A DNA stretch of 64,000 bases from positions 798,001-862,000 of the forward strand of contig NZ_CP014525.1 in NCBI RefSeq assembly GCF_001611975.1, in the 5' to 3' direction. The translations under genes were made by a program, and so were the position numbers. Below, piece after piece: positions 44,494 to 54,102 of the stretch. Positions within the stretch are counted from its first letter, which is position 1. The number at the start of each line of letters is the position of its first letter. The DNA is from Haematospirillum jordaniae. Lineage in GTDB: Bacteria; Pseudomonadota; Alphaproteobacteria; Rhodospirillales; Rhodospirillaceae. The notes under the pieces were generated by a model. It was not told where the DNA came from, ran no database searches, and was given only the letters and a program-made list of their open reading frames with translations.

Positions 44494-47400
44494 TCAAGTT
44501 GTTTGGTTCATTTGAGGGTCGGTTGGCAGGGCTGCATCTAGGAGATCGCAGGGCAGGGTCATAAGCGACAGATCTTCTGTCCACAACAGCGCGCACTGTA
44601 TGTCACGCTCTGGCCAGATCCTGCGCAGGACAGCCCGGTAGGCAGCCATCTGGAACAGATAGGCCTCCGGTACGTCATGAATATGTTGTGGCGGATGATG
44701 GCCGGATTTGAAATCTACCGCTGTCACCGTATCGTGCTCGACCAGAAGGCGGTCAATCACACCGGATATACTGGTTTTCCCGATGACACCCGAAACAGGA
44801 ACCTCGGCCAGGGACCCTAGGCCAAAGAGGTGTGAAAAAGTGGGTGTGTTCAGGACGCTCATAACCTTTTGCAGGATGATATCCTGCTCAGCTGGATCCA
44901 GCCCCCAGATCGGACGGGACAGGAAGGCTCTGGCCGCGTGTTCCCTGACAATCTGTTTTCGTTCCGGCAGATATTGCAGGAGGGTATGAATGATCTTGCC
45001 CCGCTGCCGGCGGTTCTCGTCTTGTGCTCTATGCAGGAGGGGAGAGGTGGCCGGTGGATCAGCGACCGGTGGCCGGGATGGCATCAGGGGGCGTGAGGGA
45101 ATCGGCTCTGCAGCAGGCAGGATACGCAGCAGGGACGGAACAGCAGAAACCGTGGCCGGGGCATCGGCCCTGTGTTCCTGTGTTCGCGGGGGAACATCCT
45201 GTGGGCAGGACAATCGCAGCACGGTTGGTGTCTCAAGGGTTCCATCCGCTTCCAGGAACGGGTCCCGGACTGTTTCGGCCAGCGGGGCTAGGGCACCTTG
45301 TATCAGGTTGTACCAACTGTCTTCGGGGGATTCCCGACGGGTGTCCCAGCCGCAGATGTAAAGCCTGTCCTCAGCCCGTGTCATGGCCACGTAAAGCAGG
45401 CGACGGTATTCCCGGGCTGCGGTTGTTCGTTCTGCTGTAACCAGGGCCTCGGTCACAGGCTCGCGGAAGGCTGCGGATGGTGGCCAGAACATGGCAGGGT
45501 GTTCGTCGTTGCCTGACTCGTCCCACAGAAGAGCCGGTACCCGGGTCGGTACTTGACGGGTATCCGGCAGAAAAACAACGGGGGCCTGTAAGCCTTTGGA
45601 GCCGTGTACGGTCATGATGCGTACCGCACCCAGGCCATTGTTGTCATTTTCCTCTAGGTCGCGGCGGATATCCTGGGAGCCGGTTTCCAGCCAGTGCAGG
45701 AAGGCTTGCAGGTTAGGAGGGTGGCCGCGGTCATAGGTCAGGGCAAGGTTCAGAAATTCGTCGATCGGGTCGGCGGCGTCGGGTCCCAACCGGGCCAAAA
45801 GTCTGCTGCGACCGCCCAACGGCCCCAGAATGTGGCTGAACAGTTCGAAAGGCGGCAGAAAGTCCGCTTTCTCCATCAATCCACGCAGGGTTGCCCAGGC
45901 CGAGGCAAAGGCCGGATCCTGGTCACGGTGTTCGCGCAGGGATCGCCACAGGCTGACACCGCGTTGGCGCCCGTGGGAAACCGTGAACAACTGCTCTTCT
46001 GTCAGGCCCAGAATGGGGCCTTTCAGTACACAGGCCAGGGTCAGGTCATCTTCGGGTAACAGCAGGCTGTATCCCAGTGCGATCAGGTCCATGACCGCCA
46101 TCTGTTCGCTCAGGACCATTCGGTCGACGCCCGCCACCGGGACATCCAGATCTTTCAGGCAACGGACCAGATCATCAACAAAGCCGCTGCGCCGCCGTAC
46201 CAGAACCAGGATATCACCGGGGCGAACCGGTCGTCCCTGGCTCTCCAGTCTGTCGCTGCCATTGGTCATCCGCTGGATACGCCGTGCCAGCAACCGGGCC
46301 AACCGGGATGGTGCGCTCTCGCCCTGGATGCGTTCGACGGGCGGTTTCCATGGGGGAGGTTCTTCCAGGGCTGTTGCAGGGACAGGTGGCCAGATTTCCA
46401 CCAATCCCCCCTGTCCGGTCCGGAACGGATGGTGGCTGACCGGTTCCCCGGTAGCGGCAACACCATCGACCGCGTGGCCTTGCCGGAAGACAGCGTCAAC
46501 AGCCTGAAGAATGGCTGCTGTGGACCGGAAGGAAACATCCAAGGTTATATCCTCGAACGGATAACCAGATTGCGGGACCATGTGGGCAAAAAGGGCGCGG
46601 CTGCGGTCGAACTCATCCGGGTCCGCCCCCTGGAAAGAGTAGATGGACTGCTTGCGGTCCCCCACCGCGAAAAGGGTGCGTGTTCCCTGTGGGCGATCCC
46701 GCCCGTGTCCGTCGAAGAAGTCAGATACCAGAGCCTTGATGACAGCCCATTGGTCTGGGTTGGTGTCTTGTGCTTCATCGATCAGGACATGGTCCAGGCC
46801 GCCGTCAAGTTTGTAGAGAACCCAGGCGGCCGTATCGGTGTGCTGTAGAAGCCGGCGTGTCGTGAGAATCAGGTCATCAAAGTCCATCTTCCCCGCCCGC
46901 TCCTTGCGGATCTGGTACTCTGCGGTCATGGACCGGGCCAGTGTCAGCAAGGCCAGAGTCGCCCTGAACGTGACGGCGGCTTTCAGGCGGGTGTTGGTGC
47001 GGACAATCCGCTCTGTTTCGGCATCCAGTGTTTCTAGGATGTCCGGGTTGTTCTCCCGCACGGCTTTTGAGGGGAAACGGGACCGTGACCGTGGTTCTCC
47101 ATCCGCCGTCAGGAAGGCACGGCCATAGTCCGGCCACGTTGCGCAACGTTTCGGGGTGTCAGCCGCAAGCCAATCGGTTATGCGCTCTGCTGCCTCAAGG
47201 TCAGTCTTTCCCCCCCGGGCTAGGGCTATGGCAAGGTTCTTCAGCTGCGCAACAGGTACGTGGTCATCCTGGGCGGCCTGCCTCAGAATGAGGTCCGGCG
47301 TATCGTTGATATCCAGGCCCAGGCGCTGGGCAAGACGGAAAGACACGGGCTCCATCCCCTGTGCCAGAAGCCGTGACAGCCGCCCCCGATGGGTTGCGAT

Positions 47401-47994
47401 ATCGGCCATCAGGGCATTGAAGGCATCTTCGTGGACATGGCTGGTCACAAGAGCCAGAGCGCAGTGCAGGTCAGATGTTTCGTCCTGTCGTGCCGCCAGA
47501 AGAATATGCTCGCGGGCTTCAAGCATCAGTGTGGCGGCATCACGGTCTTCCATGACTGCAAAGTGGGGTGCGATCCCTGCCTCCAAGGGAAAGCGCCGCA
47601 GAAGCGCCTGGCAGAAGGCATGGATCGTCTGGATTTTCATGCCCCCCGGCACATCCAGCATGCGGGCAAACAGACGTCGCGCCGTGTTGCAGGTTTTATG
47701 ATCCGGTGCATTTCCTAGAAGGGCTGTCAGGGCGTGTTCGAGATGCTCGTCTGTTGCAATGGCCCATTCAGAAAGGGTTCGGGCCAGACGTGTGGACATT
47801 TCCGCAGCGGCTGCCCGGGTGAAGGTTAAGCACAGAATACGCTCCGGTGCACTGCCTGACAGCATCAGGTTCAGGACCCGGTCCGTCAGCACCTTTGTCT
47901 TTCCGGTTCCGGCGTTTGCCCCCACCCATGCCGAGACAGCCGGGTTGGCTGCTTTTTTCTGGGCCTCGCCGGCACGGATCCCCATGGTTTTCAT
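44494..47994 (-). CDS. addA: Double-strand break repair helicase-nuclease AddA
   Basis: About 1166 residues. UvrD-like helicase motifs: GANAGTGKTKVLTDRV (Walker A), LIDEAQDTNPDQW (motif II), GDRKQSIYSFQGADP (III), and VRIMTVHGSKGLQAPVVFLP (V). A C-terminal RecB-type nuclease domain has AVDFKSGHH. AddAB processes DNA ends for RecA loading at Chi-like sites. The ATG at 47994 overlaps the addB stop by four bases (ATGA); an upstream extension to 48240 lies wholly inside addB and is rejected. Confidence 0.95.
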   Translation of the reverse strand: MKTMGIRAGEAQKKAANPAVSAWVGANAGTGKTKVLTDRVLNLMLSGSAPERILCLTFTRAAAAEMSTRLARTLSEWAIATDEHLEHALTALLGNAPDHKTCNTARRLFARMLDVPGGMKIQTIHAFCQALLRRFPLEAGIAPHFAVMEDRDAATLMLEAREHILLAARQDETSDLHCALALVTSHVHEDAFNALMADIATHRGRLSRLLAQGMEPVSFRLAQRLGLDINDTPDLILRQAAQDDHVPVAQLKNLAIALARGGKTDLEAAERITDWLAADTPKRCATWPDYGRAFLTADGEPRSRSRFPSKAVRENNPDILETLDAETERIVRTNTRLKAAVTFRATLALLTLARSMTAEYQIRKERAGKMDFDDLILTTRRLLQHTDTAAWVLYKLDGGLDHVLIDEAQDTNPDQWAVIKALVSDFFDGHGRDRPQGTRTLFAVGDRKQSIYSFQGADPDEFDRSRALFAHMVPQSGYPFEDITLDVSFRSTAAILQAVDAVFRQGHAVDGVAATGEPVSHHPFRTGQGGLVEIWPPVPATALEEPPPWKPPVERIQGESAPSRLARLLARRIQRMTNGSDRLESQGRPVRPGDILVLVRRRSGFVDDLVRCLKDLDVPVAGVDRMVLSEQMAVMDLIALGYSLLLPEDDLTLACVLKGPILGLTEEQLFTVSHGRQRGVSLWRSLREHRDQDPAFASAWATLRGLMEKADFLPPFELFSHILGPLGGRSRLLARLGPDAADPIDEFLNLALTYDRGHPPNLQAFLHWLETGSQDIRRDLEENDNNGLGAVRIMTVHGSKGLQAPVVFLPDTRQVPTRVPALLWDESGNDEHPAMFWPPSAAFREPVTEALVTAERTTAAREYRRLLYVAMTRAEDRLYICGWDTRRESPEDSWYNLIQGALAPLAETVRDPFLEADGTLETPTVLRLSCPQDVPPRTQEHRADAPATVSAVPSLLRILPAAEPIPSRPLMPSRPPVADPPATSPLLHRAQDENRRQRGKIIHTLLQYLPERKQIVREHAARAFLSRPIWGLDPAEQDIILQKVMSVLNTPTFSHLFGLGSLAEVPVSGVIGKTSISGVIDRLLVEHDTVTAVDFKSGHHPPQHIHDVPEAYLFQMAAYRAVLRRIWPERDIQCALLWTEDLSLMTLPCDLLDAALPTDPQMNQTT

Positions 47995-50984
47995 GCCCCA
48001 TCTCCATCGGTATCGCCGGCAGCAGCCCACTCCCTGACCCGCGCCAGGTGCAGCCAGTCTGACCAGGCCGGTGCCTTTCCGGGGTGGGGGCGTGCCTCGT
48101 AAGGCGTACCGGGGTGGGAGAAGGCATCGATCAACCCTCTCAACCCTTCCAGAGCTTGTTTGGCTAGGGTATCCGGTGACATCCCATGGCCACAGGCGTT
48201 TCGTTCCTCTCCTCCGTTGGCAGATCCCTTCAGGTGCCAATACAAGAGGGATGAGATCGTCCGTCCGGCAGGAATGCCGGGGAAACCGCCGTGATGTGCA
48301 ATCAAGGCCTCCAGTGGCAGTTGGGGGGAAAAGCCGGCTGCTACTTCACGTGCAGAGGGTGGGGCCCCGGTTTTGTAATCCACGATGACAAGGCTGCCAT
48401 CTTCCAACAGGTCAATCCGGTCAGCCTTGGCGGTCAGAACGAAGTCGCCCAGATCCAAGCTTCCGGATATCTCCACGAATGTTTCCCGTATCATAGTCCG
48501 CCGCCCTTGCTCCTGGATGGCAAACCAGTGTGCCAGCCGTTCAAACCGTGGCCACCAGAAGGCTTGGACGGATGGCCGGGCGATGGTATCGGCAAAAACC
48601 TTCTGCCCACTGGCCAGCAGTTCGGCTTCCGGATCAGCAGGCAGAATGTGTGGGAAGCGCTTTATGAAATCTTCCAGTGCCCTGTGCACCAAAGTTCCGT
48701 AATCAGCCGGGCCGGGCTGGGCATCCAGAGGATCAAGGGGGCGCAGCCCCAGAATATGGCGGGCATAGATGGCATAGGGGTCGCGCATCCACGTTTCGAT
48801 CCGGGTTGCGGACAGGGCACGTGGTCTTGATTCGACCGGAGGGCGGGGGGCCGGGCGCCGTACGGGTATCATCTGTTCAGGGCGGTCAAACAGCTCGGCC
48901 CATTTCAGCCACGGATGCTCCGGTTCCGGAAGGGCAAGGCCGACAGCAGACAGGACTGTTTCAAGACGCAAGAGCCAGCGTGAGGGAACGGTCGGTGTGC
49001 CCTCTGCCTTCAGGGAGCGGGTCAGGACGACATGGGGGGAGCCAAGCACCGTTACCAGGTCATGTGCGGTATGCCCTACCTTCTGCTCTGGCAGGGGAAG
49101 CCCGAACGCTGTCCGCATTGGACGGCTCATCCACGGATCGGCACCGGGGCGGGGGGGCCAGACATCTTCATTCAGGCTTCCCACAATCATGACATCCGCC
49201 TGATGCAGGCGGGCTTCCATGGGGCCGAGAATATCCAGGCGGGGGTGACTGCCAAAACGGGTGCGTACGGTACGGCCGCGCATCAGGGCATCCAACAGGC
49301 CCGGGTAGGCTTGCGGGCGGATCTGTCCCAGTACAGCAGCGTGCTCTGCCAGATCGGCGGCAAAGGATGCGGCGGCCATACCGGCATCGGCATCCCACAG
49401 CCATAGGGGGCCAGGTCTGTCCGGTGTTGTGGCCAGGGCTTCGGCCATCCGCATGTGCGATTCCAGCAAGATATGCAGGGGAACATTCTGTTCGGCCATC
49501 AAGGCTGTAAAATCCGCGCAGCAGCGCTCCAGTGCATCCAGGAGAGTGGACAGGCTTTCATCCATTGCCCCGGATGCTAAGGCCGCAGCCCGGAGGCCCG
49601 CAATCCCCGGAGCTGGCCGGACACCCCGCAGCACGGTCAGCTCCAGACGCCTGACGCTATCCCGGAACACGGCGGCATCCAGTCCGGCACTGCACAGCGG
49701 GTGCTTCAGAAGGGCGAGCAGCGGAACAGGGGCAAAGCGCTGGGCGACCATGTCGGCTCCCAGCCGGAGGAACGCCCCGGGGGGGGTGACGGTCAGGGGG
49801 CGACCCGCTGAATCATCAACCGTAATGCCCCAGCGGGTCAGATCTGCTGCTACACGTCGGGCAAGGTCCCTGTCCGGCGTCACCAGGGCACAGGTACGTT
49901 CTGGTATCGACAGGGTATGGCGCATCAACAGGGCGATCGCCAGCGCCTCTTCCCGTGGGGATGGGCAGTCAAGGCGGGTTATGCCTTTTATGGCTTCTTC
50001 TGCCAGAGGTTTGATGTGGCGCCATGTGTGGGTTGTCGAGGCCGGGCGCATCAGTTCGCTGCACAGGCGCTCCCGGTCGGGGTGTGCGGTGCGTATGCTC
50101 TCTACGCAGGGCCAGTTATGCACAGCATCACGGTTCTTCCCAAGTCGGTCCAGCAAGCGCTTGAGTGCATATTGAGGATGGCTTTCGTCGATGGCTTCCC
50201 AGCTGTCTGCATCCAGGTTGCGGTCCAGTCCGGGAAGAACAACGCGTCCCTGTGGCAGGGTAGCTATGGTGGCAAGGAGGCTGGCCACGGCCGGTATGGA
50301 CCCGGTAATGCCTGCGGCAAGAACAGGACCGGACGGTGGTGTTGTCTGCCAGGTGTGGGCCCGGGCCAACAAAAGGCGATTCCGATGTTCCGCAGGGTCT
50401 AGGCAGCCCATGCTGTCTAGGATGACGGGCCAATGCCGTGTCAGAATGCTCAGGAAATCGAGCGTAATTTGCCAGTGTTGGGCGTAGTCCTCTGGCACCA
50501 GCTTTTCCAAGGCATCAAAGCCCAGCCCCTCGGTTTGGACCTGGTCAAGGAGCTGTGCCAGTTCGGACGCCAAGAGGGCAGCCCGGTCCGGAGTGCAGGC
50601 TTGACCGGTTGCCGGTGCCGCCAGGATCAAACGTGTCAGCAGCAGCTGGCGATGCAGGGGAGAAATGGGGGGGCGGATGTCCATTGTGCTGTCATCTGTT
50701 GCGGACGTATCGGACAACAGGGGCAACAGTGTGATCTCATCCGGGTCGGCAACTGGCAGCAGGCGGGGGAGAAGAAGGGCTTTTCCGTTCGACTGGCGCA
50801 GAAAGGCTTCACGCAGGGTCCGCACAGCTCTGCGTGTGGGAAGTAGGAGGGTGTAGGTGGCCAGCTGCATCGGGTCACTGCCCGTTTCCTCCAGCAACCC
50901 GCGGGCCAAGGTATCTGCGAACGGAAACCGTGCGGGGATATTGAGAAGGGGTCCCCGCAGGGTCACGCCGGTATCCTGGTGCAT
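47991..50984 (-). CDS. addB: Double-strand break repair protein AddB
   Basis: The protein has 997 residues. The N-terminal half is an inactive helicase-like fold (TLLLPTRRAVRTLREAFLRQSNG); the C-terminal half has a RecB-like nuclease with LEDGSLVIVDYKTGAPP. The four-cysteine Fe-S cluster of Bacillus AddB is not visible, as in alphaproteobacterial AddB. AddB pairs with AddA; the addA start overlaps its stop. It lies 12 bp after murU. Confidence 0.93.
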   Translation of the reverse strand: MHQDTGVTLRGPLLNIPARFPFADTLARGLLEETGSDPMQLATYTLLLPTRRAVRTLREAFLRQSNGKALLLPRLLPVADPDEITLLPLLSDTSATDDSTMDIRPPISPLHRQLLLTRLILAAPATGQACTPDRAALLASELAQLLDQVQTEGLGFDALEKLVPEDYAQHWQITLDFLSILTRHWPVILDSMGCLDPAEHRNRLLLARAHTWQTTPPSGPVLAAGITGSIPAVASLLATIATLPQGRVVLPGLDRNLDADSWEAIDESHPQYALKRLLDRLGKNRDAVHNWPCVESIRTAHPDRERLCSELMRPASTTHTWRHIKPLAEEAIKGITRLDCPSPREEALAIALLMRHTLSIPERTCALVTPDRDLARRVAADLTRWGITVDDSAGRPLTVTPPGAFLRLGADMVAQRFAPVPLLALLKHPLCSAGLDAAVFRDSVRRLELTVLRGVRPAPGIAGLRAAALASGAMDESLSTLLDALERCCADFTALMAEQNVPLHILLESHMRMAEALATTPDRPGPLWLWDADAGMAAASFAADLAEHAAVLGQIRPQAYPGLLDALMRGRTVRTRFGSHPRLDILGPMEARLHQADVMIVGSLNEDVWPPRPGADPWMSRPMRTAFGLPLPEQKVGHTAHDLVTVLGSPHVVLTRSLKAEGTPTVPSRWLLRLETVLSAVGLALPEPEHPWLKWAELFDRPEQMIPVRRPAPRPPVESRPRALSATRIETWMRDPYAIYARHILGLRPLDPLDAQPGPADYGTLVHRALEDFIKRFPHILPADPEAELLASGQKVFADTIARPSVQAFWWPRFERLAHWFAIQEQGRRTMIRETFVEISGSLDLGDFVLTAKADRIDLLEDGSLVIVDYKTGAPPSAREVAAGFSPQLPLEALIAHHGGFPGIPAGRTISSLLYWHLKGSANGGEERNACGHGMSPDTLAKQALEGLRGLIDAFSHPGTPYEARPHPGKAPAWSDWLHLARVREWAAAGDTDGDGA

Positions 50985-50996
50985 GGGGGGTCGCGG

Positions 50997-51767
50997 TCAG
51001 CGCACGACCGCTGCGGCATTGTCCGTCGTTGCCGTGGCAGGGTGTTCCAGGTGTTGCAGGATCTGTTCCGTTCTTCCAATGGCTTCGGGTGTTCCGACAT
51101 GGAACCAAGGGCCATCATGAACAAGACCGTGCAGGCGGTTTGTTGCCAGCAGCTTGTCAAACACCATGTTCAGCGAGAACGGGCCGGATGGCGTGTCCAT
51201 GAAAGCAGCGGGACCTATCATCATGATGCCGGTGTAGACCAATGGTGCTTCGATTTCATGGTCCTGAATACGGCGCAGGACACCATGTTCGTTGCGAAAG
51301 AAATCACCTCGCCCTTCGTATCCGATGGCCTGAGGCTTGTTTTGCAGCAGAAGCAGGGCATCCATCCGGGCCGGATCCCAGTACCGGGCCAGACGGGGCA
51401 GCGTTGCCTCGCTCCCATTCAACCAGACAATGTCGGCATTCAGGATCAGGAACGGGGTATTCCCCAAGAGGGGGAGGGCATTGCGTACCCCACCACCACT
51501 GTCCAGAAGCTGATTGCTTTCGTCAGACAGAAAGATATCTGGCGCCCCTGTGCGGGTGGCTAGGTGTGCCCTCATCTGGTCCGGGTGGTGGTGGATGTTG
51601 ACAACAGCTCCGGCAACACCAGTATCTGCCAAGTGGTCCAGTGTGCGGTCCAGCATCGTTTTGCCCAAGACACGGATCAATGGCTTCGGGGTATGATTGG
51701 TCAGTGGACGCATTCGTGTGCCTGTGCCAGCTGCCAAAACCATAGCCATGCGGGGAAGAATGCTCAT
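50997..51767 (-). CDS. murU: MurU-like N-acetylmuramate-1-phosphate uridylyltransferase
   Basis: The protein has 256 residues. It is a nucleotidyltransferase: MVLAAGTGTRMRPLTNHTPKPLIRVLGKTMLDR, then LILNADIVW and GPWFHVGTPEAIGR. MurU turns MurNAc-1-phosphate into UDP-MurNAc and so bypasses fosfomycin-sensitive MurA. The upstream kinase (AmgK) provides its substrate and the two coding regions overlap by four bases, which supports this assignment over a mannose-1-phosphate guanylyltransferase. Confidence 0.87.
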   Translation of the reverse strand: MSILPRMAMVLAAGTGTRMRPLTNHTPKPLIRVLGKTMLDRTLDHLADTGVAGAVVNIHHHPDQMRAHLATRTGAPDIFLSDESNQLLDSGGGVRNALPLLGNTPFLILNADIVWLNGSEATLPRLARYWDPARMDALLLLQNKPQAIGYEGRGDFFRNEHGVLRRIQDHEIEAPLVYTGIMMIGPAAFMDTPSGPFSLNMVFDKLLATNRLHGLVHDGPWFHVGTPEAIGRTEQILQHLEHPATATTDNAAAVVR

Positions 51768-52789
51768 GCCGGTATCCTTTGCCTTGTCTCATGGGGAACA
51801 TGGCGATTCAGCCATGCGTTCAGGGGGCCAAGCAGCGGGTGTTGGCAGGCTTGTTCCATCAAGCGCCAGACCCGTGGCAGGTGTGGCAGGTAGACAGGCT
51901 TTCCATCCCGTTTCCACAGTCGGACAAACAGCCCGATCACCTTTGCATGGCGCTGGGCGGCCATGACAGACCACGATGCCTGGAAAGCTTCCCGGTCCAG
52001 ACCGGGATTGCAGTCCAGATAGTAGTCCTGCATGGACTGAACCAGACCCGGGTCGATATCGCGCCGGGCATCTTCCATCAAGCTCATCAGGTCATAGGTC
52101 AGGGGGCCACGCACGGCTCCCTGGAAATCCAGAAGTCCGCACGCTTTCAGGCCTTGTCGGCCGGGGAGCAGCATCAGATTTTCGGCATGGTAGTCACGCA
52201 GGACAATGCGTTCAGGTACGGCACGGGCTATGGAAAACAATGAGTTCCACAGGGCATCATATTCGGCCCGTGCATCGTCTGGAACGGGTGTTGCACAATG
52301 CAGGCAGAACCAATCGGGCAGATATCCAACCTCTGTCAACAGGAACGCATCATCGTAGGTGGGCAGGAAATCCGGTGCCGGTGCCTGGTGCAGAGCGGTT
52401 TGCACATCCATTGCCAGGGAATACAAGTTGCTTTCCCGCGAGCCGGAGCCCAGCAGACGGGCATAGAGATCATCGCCGAAATCTTCCAGCAGCAGGAAGC
52501 CTTGCTCGGCATCTTCAGCCCGTATGGACGGGGTTGATAATCCCAGGCTAGCCAAGTGACGCCCGATCCTGACAAACGGACGTACATCCTCCGTGGGGGG
52601 CGGGGCGTCCATCAATACACACGTTTCCCCGGTTCCCGTGTCCCGAAGGCGATAGTACGTTCTGAACGAGGCATCCCCTGCCAGAAGGGAACATGTAGCA
52701 TTCCCCCATCCGTGGGCCTTGCGGAATGCATGCATGGCCGCAAGGCGGTTCGGATCGGGACGGCGGGGGATAAGAACCTGATGTGTCAT
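51764..52789 (-). CDS. amgK: AmgK-like N-acetylmuramate/N-acetylglucosamine anomeric kinase
   Basis: About 341 residues from ATG 52789, a four-base ATGA overlap with the tsaE stop. It has the aminoglycoside-phosphotransferase kinase fold: LLAGDASFRTYYRL, FLLLEDFGDDLYARLL, the catalytic loop RIVLRDYHAENLMLL and the GLLDFQGAVRGPLTYDLMSLMEDAR metal site. AmgK phosphorylates MurNAc at C1 for cell-wall recycling. The pairing with murU makes it more likely than a drug-resistance or choline kinase. Confidence 0.87.
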   Translation of the reverse strand: MTHQVLIPRRPDPNRLAAMHAFRKAHGWGNATCSLLAGDASFRTYYRLRDTGTGETCVLMDAPPPTEDVRPFVRIGRHLASLGLSTPSIRAEDAEQGFLLLEDFGDDLYARLLGSGSRESNLYSLAMDVQTALHQAPAPDFLPTYDDAFLLTEVGYLPDWFCLHCATPVPDDARAEYDALWNSLFSIARAVPERIVLRDYHAENLMLLPGRQGLKACGLLDFQGAVRGPLTYDLMSLMEDARRDIDPGLVQSMQDYYLDCNPGLDREAFQASWSVMAAQRHAKVIGLFVRLWKRDGKPVYLPHLPRVWRLMEQACQHPLLGPLNAWLNRHVPHETRQRIPA

Positions 52790-53277
52790 GTGCTCAACCC
52801 TGCTAGGCGAGGGGCCCACGCTACCGGACCCGAGAAGTGTGCGTGGCGTTGTCCACCGTCGCCAATAGACAGGGCAAGATGCAGCGCATGCCGTGGAAGC
52901 CAGTGGCCAAGCTTGTCGGGCCATTCAATCACACTGATTCCTCCCGCAAACGCATCTTCTATCCCCAGCTCTAGGGCATCGTCGGCTTGCTCCAGCCGGT
53001 ACAGGTCAAAGTGCCAATAGCTTGCCTGTGGGGCATCATAAACCTGAAGAAGGGTAAAGGTAGGGCTTGGAACGTCTTCATCCGGGGAGTCGAGGGCAGC
53101 CCGGATCAGGGCCCTGCTGAGCGCTGTTTTCCCGGCACCGAGATCGCCTTCCAGAGCTAGGACATCGCCGGGACGGAGAATAGCGGCCAAAGCATGGCCC
53201 AGACGTACGGTGGATGCCTCGTCGGACAGGGTCAGGGATGGGAGTGCAGCGTCAGTCATTCCGGGGTTATACCCCAT
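52786..53277 (-). CDS. tsaE: tRNA t6A biosynthesis ATPase TsaE
   Basis: About 163 residues. P-loop GDLGAGKTALSRALIRA, the SPTFTLLQVYD block, WHFDLYRLEQADDALELGIED and ISVIEWPDKLG are the TsaE signature. TsaE drives the TsaD-TsaB complex that makes t6A37 in ANN-decoding tRNAs. I chose ATG 53277, which has AGGA seven bases upstream, over ATG 53259. It begins the coupled tsaE-amgK-murU set. Confidence 0.93.
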   Translation of the reverse strand: MGYNPGMTDAALPSLTLSDEASTVRLGHALAAILRPGDVLALEGDLGAGKTALSRALIRAALDSPDEDVPSPTFTLLQVYDAPQASYWHFDLYRLEQADDALELGIEDAFAGGISVIEWPDKLGHWLPRHALHLALSIGDGGQRHAHFSGPVAWAPRLAGLST

Positions 53278-53336
53278 ACAGTTGTCCTGCAACAGGGGGG
53301 AGAGTGCGGGCAGTACCAAGACAGGCTGTGCCGGGG

Positions 53337-54089
53337 CTATCCCCTTGGGGTACGGTGGAATGTAAAGTAGTGAGGCACGCGCCCTTCACGGTGCGCCTTG
53401 GCTTCGTAACGACTCTCCACGGCATCAGCCCAGCGGACACGCCAATCTGCTGGTCTTTCTGGACTCCAGCGGAACAGGGGATGAGCCGGGGCTACGGCAA
53501 GGGTGTGTCGTACGTAGGTTGGATCATCGGATGCAACCCGCAAAACAGCGTTGTCCTTCATAACCCGGGCGAGGAGATCCAAGTTCCACGGGTTGATGAA
53601 GCGCCGCTCTCGGTGCCGGGTTTTGGGCCAAGGATCAGGGAACAGAAGAAAGACGCGGTCTAGGCAGGCATCCGGTAGAGTCTCCAGCCATGGGCGGACG
53701 TCATCACCATAAATCCTGATGTTGCCCAGATTACGGGACTGGATATGCGACAGAAGCTTGCCGATTCCGTTCACAAATGGCTCGGCCCCGATGAACCCGA
53801 CATCCTGTCTGGACTCAGCTTGGGCAGCAAGGTGCTCGCCGCCCCCAAACCCGATTTCAAGCCAGACCTCCTTGACCGGATGCCGGAACAGGGTTTGCAG
53901 GGTTGTCTGCTCCCCTGTTCCGGGCCGGGTGATTTCCAGCTCCGGGAAAAGCGTGTCCATCAGCCCCCGTTGGACAGAGCGCAGAGTTTTGCCATGACGG
54001 CGACCATAAAAGCGACGGCGCTTGCAATCACGCATGTGCTTTTTGTTCTCGGTGTCCCCGGGGTGCATAATGGTAACGCTTTTCTGCAT
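53337..54089 (-). CDS. trmB: tRNA (guanine-N7)-methyltransferase
   Basis: About 250 residues. Motifs: IGFGGGEHLAAQA (SAM binding), FIGAEPFVNGIGKLL, and VFLLFPDPWPKTRHRERRF. It makes m7G46 in the variable loop of tRNA. The start codon is uncertain (ATG 54089, 54068 or 54035); none has a clear ribosome site. It follows metK by about 13 bp in the conserved lnt-xre-metK-trmB order. Confidence 0.93.
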   Translation of the reverse strand: MQKSVTIMHPGDTENKKHMRDCKRRRFYGRRHGKTLRSVQRGLMDTLFPELEITRPGTGEQTTLQTLFRHPVKEVWLEIGFGGGEHLAAQAESRQDVGFIGAEPFVNGIGKLLSHIQSRNLGNIRIYGDDVRPWLETLPDACLDRVFLLFPDPWPKTRHRERRFINPWNLDLLARVMKDNAVLRVASDDPTYVRHTLAVAPAHPLFRWSPERPADWRVRWADAVESRYEAKAHREGRVPHYFTFHRTPRG

Positions 54090-54102
54090 CAAATCTGGAT
54101 TC

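Noticed and set aside
47995..48240. N-terminal extension of AddA
   Set aside because: Lies entirely in the addB coding region in another frame; the ATGA overlap at 47994 is the natural start.
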